Shown: one piece after another, positions 21,822 to 33,745 of the stretch | How the letters are laid out: every line of letters starts with the position of its first letter | How positions within the stretch are numbered: position 1 is the stretch's first letter | From: Boletus sp. NGJ | Taxonomy: Eukaryota > Basidiomycota > Agaricomycetes > Boletales > Boletaceae | Direction: 5' to 3' | NCBI GenBank assembly: GCA_019096195.1 | Contig: JAGTXK010000141.1 | Coordinates: 248,001-312,000 of the forward strand | Length of the DNA stretch: 64,000 nucleotides | Position numbers and translations under genes: made by a program | Notes under the pieces: model-generated | Seen by the model: the letters and a program-made list of their open reading frames with translations, nothing else | What the model was told of the DNA's origin: nothing | Databases searched by the model: none

Positions 21822-24800
21822 ATGAGCTACACGCGACAGGCACTCTATCCATGCAATCCTGGGACGGAGCGCGGTCGATCGACGAAGCTCGCTGCAGCCA
21901 ATGTCAAAGGGTCCGATAAGATCATCTATGCGAACGGACGCAGTGTGATCGTAAGCCCCGTCTCGTACCTCGGATTTCCAGACGATCACACGTATCTCAC
22001 ACACATTTCGAGGTTCTCGATCTCAAGGTGGGTACCGTCTCTGGCTCAGACTCACGCTCTGGTCAACGCCATTCATGCAATCGGTTGCACGTCATGATAG
22101 CATCCGGGGTTAAGCACGTTGTTCACGGGGCATGCCAAGGAGACGACCGTCGCACGGTTCTCGCCATCTGGGTTCTACTGCGCCTCGGCGGACGTATCTG
22201 GACTCGGTACGCCCCACCCACCTCATTTCACCCGATCGCGTCGCGATTCGATGACTGACTCCTGTGCCCTATTTTCTTCGTTTCGCCCCCCCGCCGCCCT
22301 CACTTGGGTCGCTAGTGAAGATTTGGGATACCGTAAAGGAGGACCAGTCCGTCGTTGGCGAGTACAGGGTCTTGACTGGGCGCATGTGAGTCAAGGTTTC
22401 GTCGCGCCTTCGGTGGTGCTCATTCGAGTCCGGCCACCTAACCCCTCGTGATGGCGCACTCAGCAACGATCTCGCATGGGACGCTGACAGCGAGCGAATC
22501 ATCGCCGCTGGAGATGGACGGGAAAAGTACGTCCCGTGTCCACATTTTTTGTACACTTATTGTTTTTCTGTTTCTGCGGAATGGCTTGAAGATTCGCACA
22601 CGCCTTTTTGCGCAACACGGGCGCCTCGACGGGGGAGATCACAGGGCATTCCAAGGTCTGCCGTTCGTTCGTCTATGGGCAGGTTTGGGGTGTGTATGTC
22701 TTTTCTCTCGAGGTAGGTCATCAACGCGGTATCTATTCGCCCCAAACGGCCCTATCGTGCGGTCACGGCGGACGACGGTGCTTTGATCAACTTCCATCAG
22801 GGTACGTCCACTCATCTATCTATTCGTCTTGAGCTGAGTAATTATCTCAAGGCCCCCCGTTCAAGTATGTCAAGGTGCGCCGACATCGATTGTTCGGACA
22901 GTTGATTGGGCGATGATATATGCTGTTATCAACTCGTGACGACAGATGATCCGAGAACACACCAAGTTCGTGCAAGACGTCAAATACGCGCCGAACGGGA
23001 ATTACTTCGTCAGCGTCGGATCCGATTTCAAGATCTTCTTATACAATGGGGAGAATGGAGACAAGATTGCGGACGTCATGGATAACCCACACAAGGGTAG
23101 CATCGTACGTCCCGCTGCATCCCCATCATGAACGTGAAACGTGTTAGATGAATACGAAATGTGAATGGAAATATAGATGGCGTGTTCGTGGAGCTCCACC
23201 AGCGATCGATTCGCCACGTCGTCGATGGACAATACTGTCAAGCTGTGTGAGTGCGTCTCCGCATTTCTCTTCCCTAGTGATTTATGCAATTTGCAATCTT
23301 GTCATTGTCTTTCATTCCATCGATCGCAGGGGACGCCAACACACAAAAGAACGTGACGACATGGTCGTTCGACAAGGGCGTTCCAAATCAACAGGTGGGA
23401 AATGTCTGGGTGAACACACACGAGATTGTCTCGCTCTCCATGAGTGGGGAGCTCGGGGTCGTTGACGTGCGCGAGGGCAACAGCAAGGTCACACGGGTCA
23501 TCCAGGTAGGCTTCCCATCGCTACCTTCATGTCGAGGGCAGCCCGTCTCTGAATATCTGACGTCCGACTCACTCCTTGGCTGCTCCTAACTTAGGCCCCT
23601 CAAAAATCGGTGACTGCGGGTACACTTGAACAATCTGGCAGCGGTACATTCTTTGTCGGGACCGCGGACGGACGTGCGTTCCGGTATGATACCGCGTCGG
23701 CAGAGGCGGGGAGTTCTGTCAAAATCCAAGGCGAGGGTCACACGAACCTTATTTCAGGCATGACGGCGGGTGTCTGTGGACAGGTGTATTCCACTGGGTT
23801 CGACGATAAACTGAGGGAGGTCGATCTAGCAGCTGGATTTACGTGCGTCCTTTTCTTCACCGCCTCAGCTGCGCACATGGCAAATGGGCTCACGGATTCC
23901 CATGTTGTCAACAATCGAACCGGATGGGATTCGGAACGGAGCAGACAAGCGATGCTTGCCCTCGGTGGCCAGCCGACATCGCTCGCGAGCACGACGGATG
24001 GGACGTTGTTTGTCGTCCACGCCAAGAAGACGGGCAAGACAACAGTTGAAGCGGTACGGCACAACCAGACGTTGTATACCCTGCAGCCGACGTACAAGGC
24101 TGTCTCGGTCGCTGCGTCGGGCACGGTCGTCGTCGTGGGGGGCGGTGAGGTATGTTATCTCTGGTCGCGTTTCGTCACGGCGTATGATACACCTCGGGAG
24201 CGGGAGCTGACGTGACGGGGGTCGGGCTAGGACGACAACAAGGTTCATGTGTACGCCTGGGACGCGCGTGCATCGACACTCGTCGAAAAGACCACTTCGG
24301 AGCGCGTGGGTGCGAGAGGCCAGATCACGACAGTAGCAGTTTCGGCGGACGGGGGATATATCGCTGCTGGCGACGTGCGTCATTTTCACATCCTCCCTTG
24401 TCTTCTTTTTCGTTGGTTTGGTTTGGAAACTGATGACTTGTTCGGATCGATCTGGAATTAGTCTGTCGGCAAGATCGTCCTCTTGGATGGCACCACCGCC
24501 GAGGTATGTCCCCTTCGTCTCCCTCCCTCCTCCCTCCCTCCCCCACTTTCTCTCCCACAGAAACGTACCGACAGATGGACGCACCACACGGCCCGCATTA
24601 CCTCACTTGCCTTTTTCCCCAGTGCTCGGGCGACGGCACCCTCGACACACCTCGCGTCGACCTCGCTTGATACGCACGTCTACGTGTACGCACTCGAGCC
24701 GCCATTTTCGCGGTACGTGCATGTGCCGGGGGCTGCCCCAATGGGCGGCGCGGTCGTGTCTTGGCTTCCCGTTGGGGAGGGGGATGCCAGTGCAAGTGGT

Positions 24801-24884
24801 AAGGCGGACGGGAATGCGAAGGGGAGGGTGGTGAGTGGGGGTGCGGATGGGTGTGTCAGGGTGTGGGAGGTGGTCTTACCATGA
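21822..24884 (+). CDS. aip1: Actin-interacting protein 1 (WD-repeat, Aip1/WDR1)
   Basis: Aip1 works with cofilin to cut and disassemble actin filaments. The beginning is typical of the family: LYPCNPGTERGRSTKL, then KGSDKIIYANGRSVIV. A long run of WD repeats follows over about a dozen exons: EDQSVVGEYRV near 22.35 kb, ITGHSKVCRSF near 22.65 kb, HTKFVQDVKYAPNGNYFVSV near 22.97 kb, NTHEIVSLSMSGELGVVDV near 23.42 kb, QGEGHTNLISGMTAG near 23.74 kb, HTARITSLAFFPSARATAPS near 24.6 kb, and the final VSGGADGCVRVWEVVLP. The stop is at 24882-24884. The length, about 600 residues, fits the two seven-bladed propellers of Aip1. The ATG at 21822 lies about 280 bases after the Mad3 stop on the same strand. 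No break was found. Confidence 0.9.
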
Positions 24885-25181
24885 TGTGAGGTTGGAGAAA
24901 AGAAAGACTCAAGGATGGACGTAGATGAACGGATGTACAAGACATGTACTACCACTGAGTGTACCACGTTCAACGGTGCGCGTTGCGTGGCTCAATAAGA
25001 TTACGTGCACATCGTCTTTCTCCATGGTCCATTGCATGCAAGTTATATGAGCAGGCATACTGTAAAGCAAGGACATAACACTATGACTCCCCTCCAAACC
25101 AACAACACTCAACAATACTGAAACCTCGAGCACGAAACCTCCAAGCCCAAGTCCGATCCACTGGCACCAATGCCCGCTTCT

Positions 25182-27437
25182 TCACCCCCTTTTCAACACC
25201 GCCAAAGCTTCCTCCACAGCCCACACCCCCAACCTTGCCCACCGTCCGTCTGTACGTTGCATACACGCCAAGACGTCTCCTGGTGTTGGCTCCCTTTCCA
25301 TCCCTCCTCTGTCCCTTCTTGGTCTTCCGCTTACACTCGTACATCCACGCGCACCTCCACGACGAAGCGCAGCCACCGCCTCCCTTACATACCCTGCCAA
25401 GAGTCTCGCCGTGAGCGGAACATACGCTTCCTCGTCCACGGGTGGATCCGAGAGGTACTCCGGGTCCGCGTCCGCATCGACAACATCGACGCCACGCTCC
25501 GAGCCCTCATCGTGCTGCTGGTAGTGCCTGCTAGCAGGGGGCCGTCTCGGCGCATGATAATGCGAGTAGAGCGACGCGGACGCGGACGAAGTGTACAACA
25601 CCGATGTGGACGAGCAGGTGGACGTGCTCAGATCCGCTATGGTAGCAGATGGCACCCCAAGGGTGCTGCCCTGCACGTCGTTGTTCCACAGTCCACTCGA
25701 CAGCGGGGGCAGGGGTATGGGCGGGGGCGGCACGGGCAACGGCCGCACGTCCCCATCCCAAAGCACGATGCTCCCTTCTTCGTACAACTTGACGACCGCC
25801 CACGAAAAAAGCCGCGCCATCTTCTTGTGTGGTGGATCTGCCATTGCCCCAGTCCGGCGCGTAGGCGTAGACCCATTCCCATTCGGTTTTCCAAACGACA
25901 CCGAAGTCGACGATGGTATTGGAGCATTCGCCCGCTCCTTTTCTCGATCAGCCTTGTCTCTTTTTCGCGTCTCGATACGAACGACCCGCGCGGCGAGCAA
26001 TGCTAACTCAGGTACACGTCGGAGATGCGAGAGCGTGAAACCCAAGGTTGGTCCGTCCTCGTCCTCGTCTTCCTCGCCGTCCCTGGTCTCGTTTCTTGCA
26101 CTCGGGTAAGGGCGGGGTGTCGGTTCATCGCGCTCACCCTCATCTCGTGCGTGTTTCGTCGGTGTCGTGACACCCTCACACGTGCTTCGGGAGGGAGAAG
26201 GCCAAGAAATACGAAAAGGTGGTGGGGCGTTGTCCATGTAATGTTTGACGTACAGTCGAAACGTGTTCGCAGTGAGATCGCGCGCGTGTAGGCGCGAGGG
26301 GTGTCTCAATTTAGGCTTACGTGACGCCTGTTAATGCAAAATGAAAACGTCGTAAAAGCACATGTCAACGAACTGCATGGGATGGGTGGGTACAGGCACT
26401 CACCTCGTGTGCTTTGACGGGACTGGATAGTTTGCATGGACTGGAAGGGGTCGAGGATGCGATGGACGACACGGAGGGAGAAGATGGGACATGCGTGTGT
26501 CCGTGATAGGTGGAGTGAACATGTGTAGGCAAGGATGGAGGTCGATTTCGATTCTGAAGCGGCACCGGGATACATGGTGGTGCGGGGAGGGTGTATGTGG
26601 TACTGGGGCCCGGGCGAGATGAGAGCAAGGTATCGGAAAATACGTTGGCATCCGCATGTGATGTCGACGTATCGAGTGCAGGGGCGCGCCAGGTGGGTTT
26701 GGGAGGCAGGACGAAGGGAACAGCGAGGGAATACTTGGTCTTGTGGAGATTTATGACACGTTCCAAGTGTGTGATCTCGTCGAGCGAGGAAGGGCAGGGG
26801 TCTATGTCCGGGCATGAGCCACGGTATGTACAGATGAGAACGAAATGGGGGCACACCAATCATATCGGCATGTATCTGCTTCGACTGGAAGTGTCGTACG
26901 ACTCTACCGACGACGCGGACGGGGTATCCAGGTTCTGTGATGGGAGGTGGTGGTTCGATCGACTTGGCTTTGACTTTCTCGAGGCGCGGTTTCTTTGGTG
27001 GGGAGCGTTGGGGATTGGTCTTCGCGCTCGGACCTCCCGTAGATCGAAGCGGTGAACGCGGTGCAGGTGCAGATGTGGGGAGGGTGAAGTGAGGATGACG
27101 AAGCACACAATCAATCACGGCAGTACCGTCGTCGACTGATGATGTCGTCAGTGCTGAGAGTGTGTGAACGTGGATTGGGACCGACTGGTGTAGATGGCGC
27201 GCTTATCGTAGACTTGAATGGCGACAACCATGCCGACGAGGACAACCGACCAACAAGGCGTATATCCGAGCCAGAAAAAGTCGGCGTCTGAATCTGTCTC
27301 GAGTAAGTTCATTGGGAGGAGAGCAAGCAGGGCGGACCTCTGTCGGTGGATTGACGCATGGCGAGGACGTCGCGCACAAAGCATGGTGCAATGGCCTCTT
27401 GGGTGAGCGTCCACTGCCAGATTTGCTGGTCGGTCAT
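25182..27437 (-). CDS. stn1: Stn1, OB-fold subunit of the telomere-capping CST complex
   Basis: Stn1 with Ten1 binds telomeric single-strand ends and supports lagging-strand fill-in. The start MTDQQIWQWTLTQEAIAPCF leads into FVRDVLAM. Further exons give DADFFWLGYTPCWSVVLVGM and VVAIQVYDKRAIYT, then DDGTAVIDCVLRHP, the usual first strands of the Stn1 OB-fold. A long Pro/Lys-rich insert follows. The fold resumes with YPVRVVGRVVRHFQSKQIHA and HLERVINLHKTKYS. The large last exon (25182 to about 26300) starts LTANTFRLYVKHYMDN and contains a low-complexity Asp/Glu/Pro/Ser stretch, with winged-helix-like segments near its end (RLFSWAVVKLYEEGSIVLWD; VWAVEEALAVLKRG). The C-terminal half is poorly conserved in this family, so its limits are less sure. 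Long plus-strand frames here are shadows. Confidence 0.82.
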
Positions 27438-27706
27438 AGTCAAAGGAAGAGAGTCGGATCCATAGGAAGAAGGTGGAGAAACGCGACGAGCGAGTCACGT
27501 GAAAGCATCTCTATCATCACGTGATCTGACATTGCATTATTCGCCTGCTGTTCATCTTTGGCTATCGTGCCCACCTCGTCCAATAGTAAACCTACTTCAC
27601 CCACTCTTCGGGACCCCGGGCTTTCACTTCTATTTCCGTACAAAAGCGCACACTGAACATCGACTAATAACTTGTACTTGATAGAAAATTACTTGAAATT
27701 CATGCG

Positions 27707-29912
27707 TCAAGGGGTGCTGGCAGCGATCAACAGCTCCAGCTTCTCGGCGTCCATCCCTGGAAACCTGGGCACGATCCTGCACCCGAATGGAAGTGGATGT
27801 CTGCGCGAGAGAAAATGAGCTCGCCATGTCCGAGAAAAACCCCCCCCCCAATATATATAATGATGGCTGTTGTACGCCACTCACATCGTCAGCCCGCTGG
27901 AAAATCTCGGTTCTACTAGAATCTCCACCCCATTCTCATCCAAGGATTTCAATATCTTGAACACGGCCAACACTTTGGCGATGACCGCCCACACCGACGT
28001 GTCTGCAAAGTGTCTCCCAACACAGATCCGCCGACCAAATCCAAACGTGATATGTTCGATCTCGTTAGGTTTAAGGGAACCGTCGTCGTTGAGGAATCGC
28101 TCAGGTATGAACGCGTGTGGGTTGGGGTACCTGGAATCGTCGTGTGCCATTGACCTAGCGAGACTGAACATCTAGATCTGTTACGAAAGGAATGTACTTG
28201 AAGCACCAACCAAAGATTCGCTATGAGCATAGCACCTAAAACCAAGGTATTAATAGGCACTCCGTCACTCAAGGGAGCTACCAGTTTGACCTATTCACCT
28301 TTCGGAATGTGGAATCCACCATACACGTCGTCGTCCAGAGCAACATGGGGAACTGCTGCGTGATTCATGGGGAATTAACAAGAGCTAAACAGAGGACAGA
28401 ATCACTCACACAGAGGGAGGACGGGGCTGGATCTGAGCGTCTCCCAATAAATGGCATCTACAAAGGGCAACAAAGGTCGATCTTCCGTTGTCGGCAATCT
28501 GGCCTTCCCAACAACAGCATCGATTTGTACCTGCGCTGTTTCCTGCGCTGCTGGGTTCAACACCATCATAAGAAAGAACGTCATCAGGACCGAGTTAGAC
28601 TGTTTTATATTGTTAGTGATGGTGTTTACCATGAAGACGTTGTGTTACGCACGGTTTCTGATGCAGCTAACAAGTTGGATAACACACATGAGTAAAGTAT
28701 TTCGCGAGACATCTGAGCAGCGTACCCACGAATGCGCTCCCAGATGCCTCCTTAAGCGCTTGCATCCACGATTCTTCGGGCGAGATCCCTTTATCTTCCG
28801 CGTGTCGCAGTGCATCATGTACCATTGACGGCGCGACGCTACCACTCGGCTAGCATAAGTGTAATGATTCAGCGTTCGCACGAGATGACTAGTCGAAAAT
28901 GACCATTACCACTTTTTGAAGAGAGTACTCAAATGGCCGTTCAAGATACTGCTTCGAAAATACGCGTGCCATTTCCATCTGGCTCTTGAATGACATACCG
29001 GGAAACCACGGCGGGAGACGGAGCACTTGTGCCAGATTCATGCTGTAAGCGAACATGCAACATAAAATATGATCAACTCACATAGTGGAAAGGCACCAGC
29101 CACAATGGATATGTCGGGACGCGCAGCAAGTGGAAATACATTCAACGCGTCTGCCAGCATGCCGACGAGTTTGTCCTTTCGAGATGCTGGGTCATAGTCA
29201 AACGTGCTGTTCAGAATGACCGACGCCGTGTATCTCGATGGAGAGTTGAATTTGGTCTGCCACCGCATCCACTCTCGTAGAATACACTCACTCGAACATA
29301 TGATCATGGAATTCTTCGGGGGTATCGAACAACCGCCGGAGGAGATGACATGCCTTGCGGTGTTGCAGGGGCAGAAATCTCGGTACCGCGTCGAGCCGAA
29401 ACGTCTGATGGAAAAACCGCCTGTGCAGTCTCCATCGATTGCCGTAAGGTAATAAAGTGGAATGAAAATCTAGCCCACACCTTGAATAGAGGGTTGAGAT
29501 GAGCACTATGATAAGAAACGAGGAACTGACATTGCAGCGGTGACAAGGCATGGACGGTCCGAATAGTTCCTGGATCGGTTCTCGAGCAGGTCCTTCGCAA
29601 TCTTTTCCGAATTGATGATGATGATATCATTTCCGAACAGTCGAGAATAAACAATGTCACCTACACACATATCAGGTCGATTTAGATGATGCAGAACTGA
29701 AGATGTCGTAACCCACCGTATGTTCTTGCCCACTCGGCATATGTTTTCCATGGAGCACCGGCGTCGATTCCGATGATATTTCCAACCCATGGTAACCCGG
29801 GAGGTCCAGGGGGTAATGGGTAAGAGTTTCGACTCGCGAATGCTCGTTGTGTAATGTATAGGACCACGACACACCCGAGAGCTAAGGTGCCTATAGTTGT
29901 CCAGTCAGACAT
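27707..29912 (-). CDS. Cytochrome P450, cluster copy A
   Basis: This is a microsomal monooxygenase of unknown substrate. The N-terminus (MSDWTTIGTLALGCVVVLYI) is a membrane anchor, followed by YPLPPGPPGLPWVGNIIGID. The second exon has DIVYSRLFGNDIIIINSEKI. Later exons give PDISIVAGAFPLC, FFLMMVLNPAAQE (I-helix side), and FVDAIYWETLRSSPVLPLC with the ExxR motif. The haem loop is FGFGRRICVGRHFADTSVWA near 28.0 kb. The last small exon begins (R)HPLPFGCRIVPRFPG and ends LLIAASTP at 27707. All parts found in copy B are present and joinable, so it looks functional. The last intron contains a run of Cs followed by an AT repeat (27839-27862). Protein and flanking DNA closely resemble copy B, indicating recent duplication. 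Confidence 0.88.
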
Positions 29913-29995
29913 TGTGCGGAGGGGGACAACGATAGCAAACATACAGAGAAGTCTGTTTTGGTTTTAGTATGGTCGATGTGAGAACCTGATTACTC

Positions 29996-30057
29996 TAGTT
30001 GGTAAAGGACATCTAGAGGAGTGCTGTAAGGACTGCCACCATCACCAGTTCGAATAC
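29996..30057 (+). other. tRNA-like pol III A-box/B-box arrangement upstream of P450 copy A
   Basis: TAGTTGGTAAAGG fits the A-box pattern and AGTTCGAATAC, about 50 bases later, fits a B-box. A related pair lies at the matching place upstream of P450 copy B (33824-33887: GCTCTTGGTAAATAAC and GGCTCGAGTACC). No complete cloverleaf with a good acceptor stem could be folded by eye. It could be a tRNA relic, a SINE fragment, or chance carried along by the duplication. Confidence 0.35.
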
Positions 30058-30134
30058 CTTGCATTATCTCAGAATATCTCCAATCCAAAGAGAACCCGGA
30101 TCACCGAGGGCTCTTTTGGGGGTAGACCCGCGTG

Positions 30135-30420
30135 TAGTTGTTCAATCAGGTATAGTGTGGAAGACAATAACAATGGCAGACTTACAAATCGGACCCGTCT
30201 GATTTTAGCACGGTGATGCTGAGAACTTTGTGTGATCGAAACCTATTTCGCTCGCATAGCCTCCGATGATGTGAACGGCGGCAGGACGGTGCCTTTACAA
30301 TGAACAATAGTAACTCGGAGGGAGTGTAAGGAAAGGGGACGAACGAGCTTAGAACACGAAAAATGATCGGGTGAACTCCAACGAGAAAAGATATCATATC
30401 ACATTCATGCCTTGGTTGAG
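30135..30420 (-). pseudogene. Relic of a P450 5' end and leader
   Basis: Bases about 30137-30225 align with the start region and leader of copy A: shared AGTTGTxCAxTCAG at the initiation site, then TGATTTTAGCACGGTGATGC against TGGTTTTAGTATGGTCGATG. The block is therefore a further copy of the P450 5' end without its body. The remainder up to 30420 is not recognised. Confidence 0.5.
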
Positions 30421-30689
30421 GGATGTCGATGGGGTGTTAATCCAACGACTCGGACTCGGAGATGGTCCTACATAGACATTGCTTGATGTAAGCTGACTCC
30501 ACTGCTGGCAGTTGACGGGATTCGAGGTGTTCGGGCTCAGTAGCTGGCAGCAAACTGAGCACACACCCTATGTTACACTTCTTGCCTTCGTGAACTCTCT
30601 TGTTTGCTTTTTTTGTTGTGCACTGTCGCGCACATGTTTCCATGCCATCCCACTCTGAACGTGCCAGCCAGATGTCGAGCGCGAGGCCG

Positions 30690-30885
30690 GACTCGACTTG
30701 GGGATATCTTTGTTGATCTGAATGACCTAAATAGGAAGGTAAACCCAACGAGATTGGATTCGGGAACGGATGTGTCGGGAGACGCTTTGCGGACCCGTCT
30801 GTGTGGCTGGCCATCGTCAAGGTGTTGGCCGCACTGTGTATATATGCGATCTGCAAAACAAGAGTACAAAGTTGGATGTTGGATG
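30690..30885 (+). pseudogene. Relic of a P450 haem-region exon, inverted
   Basis: Read on the plus strand, fragments such as CRETLCGPVCVAGHRQGVG and the complementary frame ANTLTMASHTDGSAKRLPTH match the frame-shifted and antisense readings of the haem-binding exon in copies A and B. The orientation is opposite to the intact copies. It stands directly before an inverted TenA fragment. Confidence 0.55.
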
Positions 30886-30929
30886 TTTCGCTTGGAGAGG
30901 CCGGCATGGTTGAGGGTATCCTACGAACA

Positions 30930-31117
30930 CGACCACGAGTGTACGCGTTGGCGAGCTCAACGGCGTTGGGGTCATTGAGTGGGATCTTGGAGATGAGTTG
31001 GGCGATGAAGCGGGGGCGGCGTAGATGTTGGCTTGGCAGAAGATGGAGGGCGGGCGAGCAGAGGCGGCGACGAGGAGGGCGACGGCGCTTGCCAAGCGCA
31101 GGGTGGTCGGTCAACAT
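30930..31117 (-). pseudogene. Relic of the TenA-type gene, 5' part, inverted
   Basis: The translation RFIAQLISKIPLNDPNAVEL matches RFIAQLISKIPLDDPNAADL of the intact TenA-type gene at 34756. The upstream frame also matches the beginning of that gene (MLTDHP against MLTDHL). The copy is on the other strand, lacks everything after about residue 75, and runs into unrelated sequence. Confidence 0.7.
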
Positions 31118-31565
31118 TAAGTATTGTCGTCGGGATGAGAGAGCTTGCTCTAGGGGGTAAGAGAGAGGTTGCGGCGATCACTCGATGACCCCGCACACTC
31201 GTAGTAGGATGAGTCTTTCCGAGTAGTACCACTGTCCCCGTGTACGATGTCACCCTCGACTATGCCGTCCTCTCCAAGCGAAACACTCAATACGTACACT
31301 ATACTATCCACCGGAAGTTCACTGCCGATCCGAGCCAAACTCGAGGGAACGACGCGCATGTCCCCGGTCATGGGACTCATGGCTCGCTCGCCCAGTTCAT
31401 CCATTCGTTGGATCTCCTTAAAGCCATCGGACGGGGTCTTTATAATAGCCTACCCGAAACACCTAATGCGTTTGGTTCCTCTCTGACTAACACACATCGA
31501 ACAATATTTCTGAATGTAAGAATTTGAGAGCCTGCGACAGACTCGTGGCAAGGACAAAAAAAAAG
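31118..31565. other. Spacer with coding-like minus-strand frame
   Basis: A minus-strand frame (31150-31404, MDELGERAMSPMTGDMRV...) reads like protein but has no known family. The stretch 31243-31285 is an inverted repeat of 30885-30920 (shared core GTTTCGCTTGGAGAGG), so the spacer took part in the local rearrangements. No gene is called. Confidence 0.35.
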
Positions 31566-33745
31566 TTAAACAGTACTAGCAGCAATCAACTGCTCCAAAT
31601 TCTGAGTGTCCATCCCTGGAAACCTGGGCACGATCCTGTACCTGAACGGAAGAGGATGTCTGTGCAAGGGAAAATCAGAACCACTTCAAACACCGAAAAT
31701 ACAAAAAGTAATGATGCCCGTATGTATCACGCACATCACAAGCCCACTCGAAAATCTCGGTTCCACTGGGATCTCCACCCCATTCTCGTCCAGGGCCTTC
31801 AATATCTTGAACACAGCCAACACCTTGGCGATGACCGCCCATACCGACGTGTCTGCAAAGTGTCTCCCGACACATATCCGTCGTCCGAATCCAAACGCGA
31901 TGTTTTCGATTTCGTTAGGTTTCAGGGAACCATCATCGTTGAGGAACCGTTCGGGTATGAACGCGTGTGGGTTAGGGTACTTGGATTCATCGTGTGCCAT
32001 AGACCTATTGAAATTGATCACGAGATCTGTTACAACGGAGTGTAGAAAGGAGTACGAACCAAAGGTTCGCCAAAATGATAGCACCTGAAAGCGGGTATCA
32101 ATGGACGTCGACTCTCAGGCACTCAAGGGAACTGCCGATTATTCACCTTTTGGGATGTGAAACCCGCCGTACACGTCGTCGTCTACAGCAGCATGCGGAA
32201 CCGCTGTGTGATTCAGGCGAAAATCAGAAGTGAGAGCTAACAAAGAGACAAAATCACCCACACAGTGGGAGGGCGGGGCTGTATCTGATCGTTTCCCTGT
32301 AAATGGCATCTACGAAAGGCAACGAAAGTCGATCTTCCATTGTCGGCAATCTGGTATTCCCAACCACAGCATCGATTTGTGCTTGCGCCCTTTCCTGCGC
32401 CTCCGGGTTTAACACCATCATAAGAAAAAACGTCATCAAGACCGCGTGAGACTACGTTATATTGTTAGTGACGATGGTCACCATGAAGGCAATGTATCGC
32501 GTACTGTCTCTGATGCAGCTGAGAAGTTGGACATGAGCAAAGGATCTCGTGATACATTCGAGCATCGCACCCACAAGCGCGCTCCCAGATGTCTTCTTGA
32601 GCGCTTCCATCCACAATTCTTTGGGTGTAGTCCCTTTCTCTTCCACATGTCGCAATGCATCATGTATCATTGATGGTGCCACGCTACCGCCCACCTGGCA
32701 GAGTAATAATTCAATGCGTGCATGAGATAGGGAACCGAAATAATCACTACCACTCGCTGAAGAGAGTATGCAAACGGCTGTTCAAGAAACTGCTTCGCAA
32801 ACGCGCGTGTTATCGCCATCTGCCCTTTGAATGACATACCAGGACACCACGATGGGAGACGGAGCACTTTCGACAGATTCATCTCATGGGATTCAATAGC
32901 TACAGAAAATGTGACCGACTCACAAAGAGGAAAGGCACCGGCTACGATGGAGATGTCGGGGCGCGCAGCAAGTACAAAAACATTCAACGCGTTTGCCAGC
33001 ATGTCGACGAGTTCGTCCTTTCGAGATGCCGGGTCATAGCCATACGTACTGATCAGAATGACCGATGCCGTGTATCTTCATTCAGAGTTGAGTTAGGTCT
33101 ATCACTTATTCATTCTCGTGCACTTACTCGAATACATGATCATTGAGTTGCTCGGGGGTATCGAGCAATCGCCGGAGGAGATGACATGCCTTGCGATCCT
33201 GAATGGACCAAAATCTGGGTATTGCATCGAGCCGAAACGTCTGGTGAAGAAACCGCCTGTGCAGTCGCCATCGATCCCCGTAACGCAATATACCGGAATG
33301 AAAATCCAGTCCACACCTTGAATAGTGGGATGAGATTGGCAGTATGATAAAAAGTGAGGAACTGACATTTCGACGATGACAAGGTATGGGCGATCTGAAT
33401 AGTTCCTGGACCGTTTCTCGAGCAGGTCCTTTGCAATCTTTTCCGAATTGATGATGATGATATCCTTTCCGAACAGTCGAGAATAAACAATGTCGCCTGC
33501 ATGGATATCGTGTTGAGTAGAAGACTGAACTGAACATGTTGTAACCTGCCGTGTGTTCTTGCCCACTCGGCATATGTTTTCCATGGTGCACTTGCGTTAA
33601 TTCCAGTAACGCTCCCGATCCATGGCAACCCAGGAGGTCCGGGGGGGGATGGATAAGACGATCGACTCCCAAAAGCTCGCCTTCCAATGTATAGAACCGC
33701 GACAAAGCAAAGAGCTAAGGCGGCTGTAGTTGTCCAGTGAGACAT
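31566..33745 (-). CDS. Cytochrome P450, cluster copy B
   Basis: This is a paralogue of copy A with the same exon plan. The start MSHWTTTAALALCFVAVLYI is followed by YPSPPGPPGLPWIGSVTGIN and KTYAEWARTHG. The second exon has DIVYSRLFGKDIIIINSEKI. Other exons contain LLRRLLDTPEQLNDHVFE, PDISIVAGAFPLC, FVDAIYRETIRYSPALPLC (ExxR), and the haem loop FGFGRRICVGRHFADTSVWA near 31.9 kb. The last exon begins (R)HPLPFRYRIVPRFPG and ends QLIAASTV at 31566. All exons appear open and joinable. The haem-exon proteins of A and B differ at only a few positions, and their 5' leaders also align. Substrate unknown; specialised metabolism or detoxification is likely for this kind of expanded P450. Confidence 0.88.

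Noticed and set aside
25170-26109. Plus-strand frames of 278 and 172 codons
   Set aside because: They are antisense shadows of the low-complexity last exon of stn1; the minus-strand reading joins to recognised OB-fold exons.
31606-32088. Plus-strand frame of 160 codons, with a similar one at 27870-28175
   Set aside because: Both are antisense of the P450 haem exon. The repeated look of these frames comes from duplication of the real gene on the other strand.
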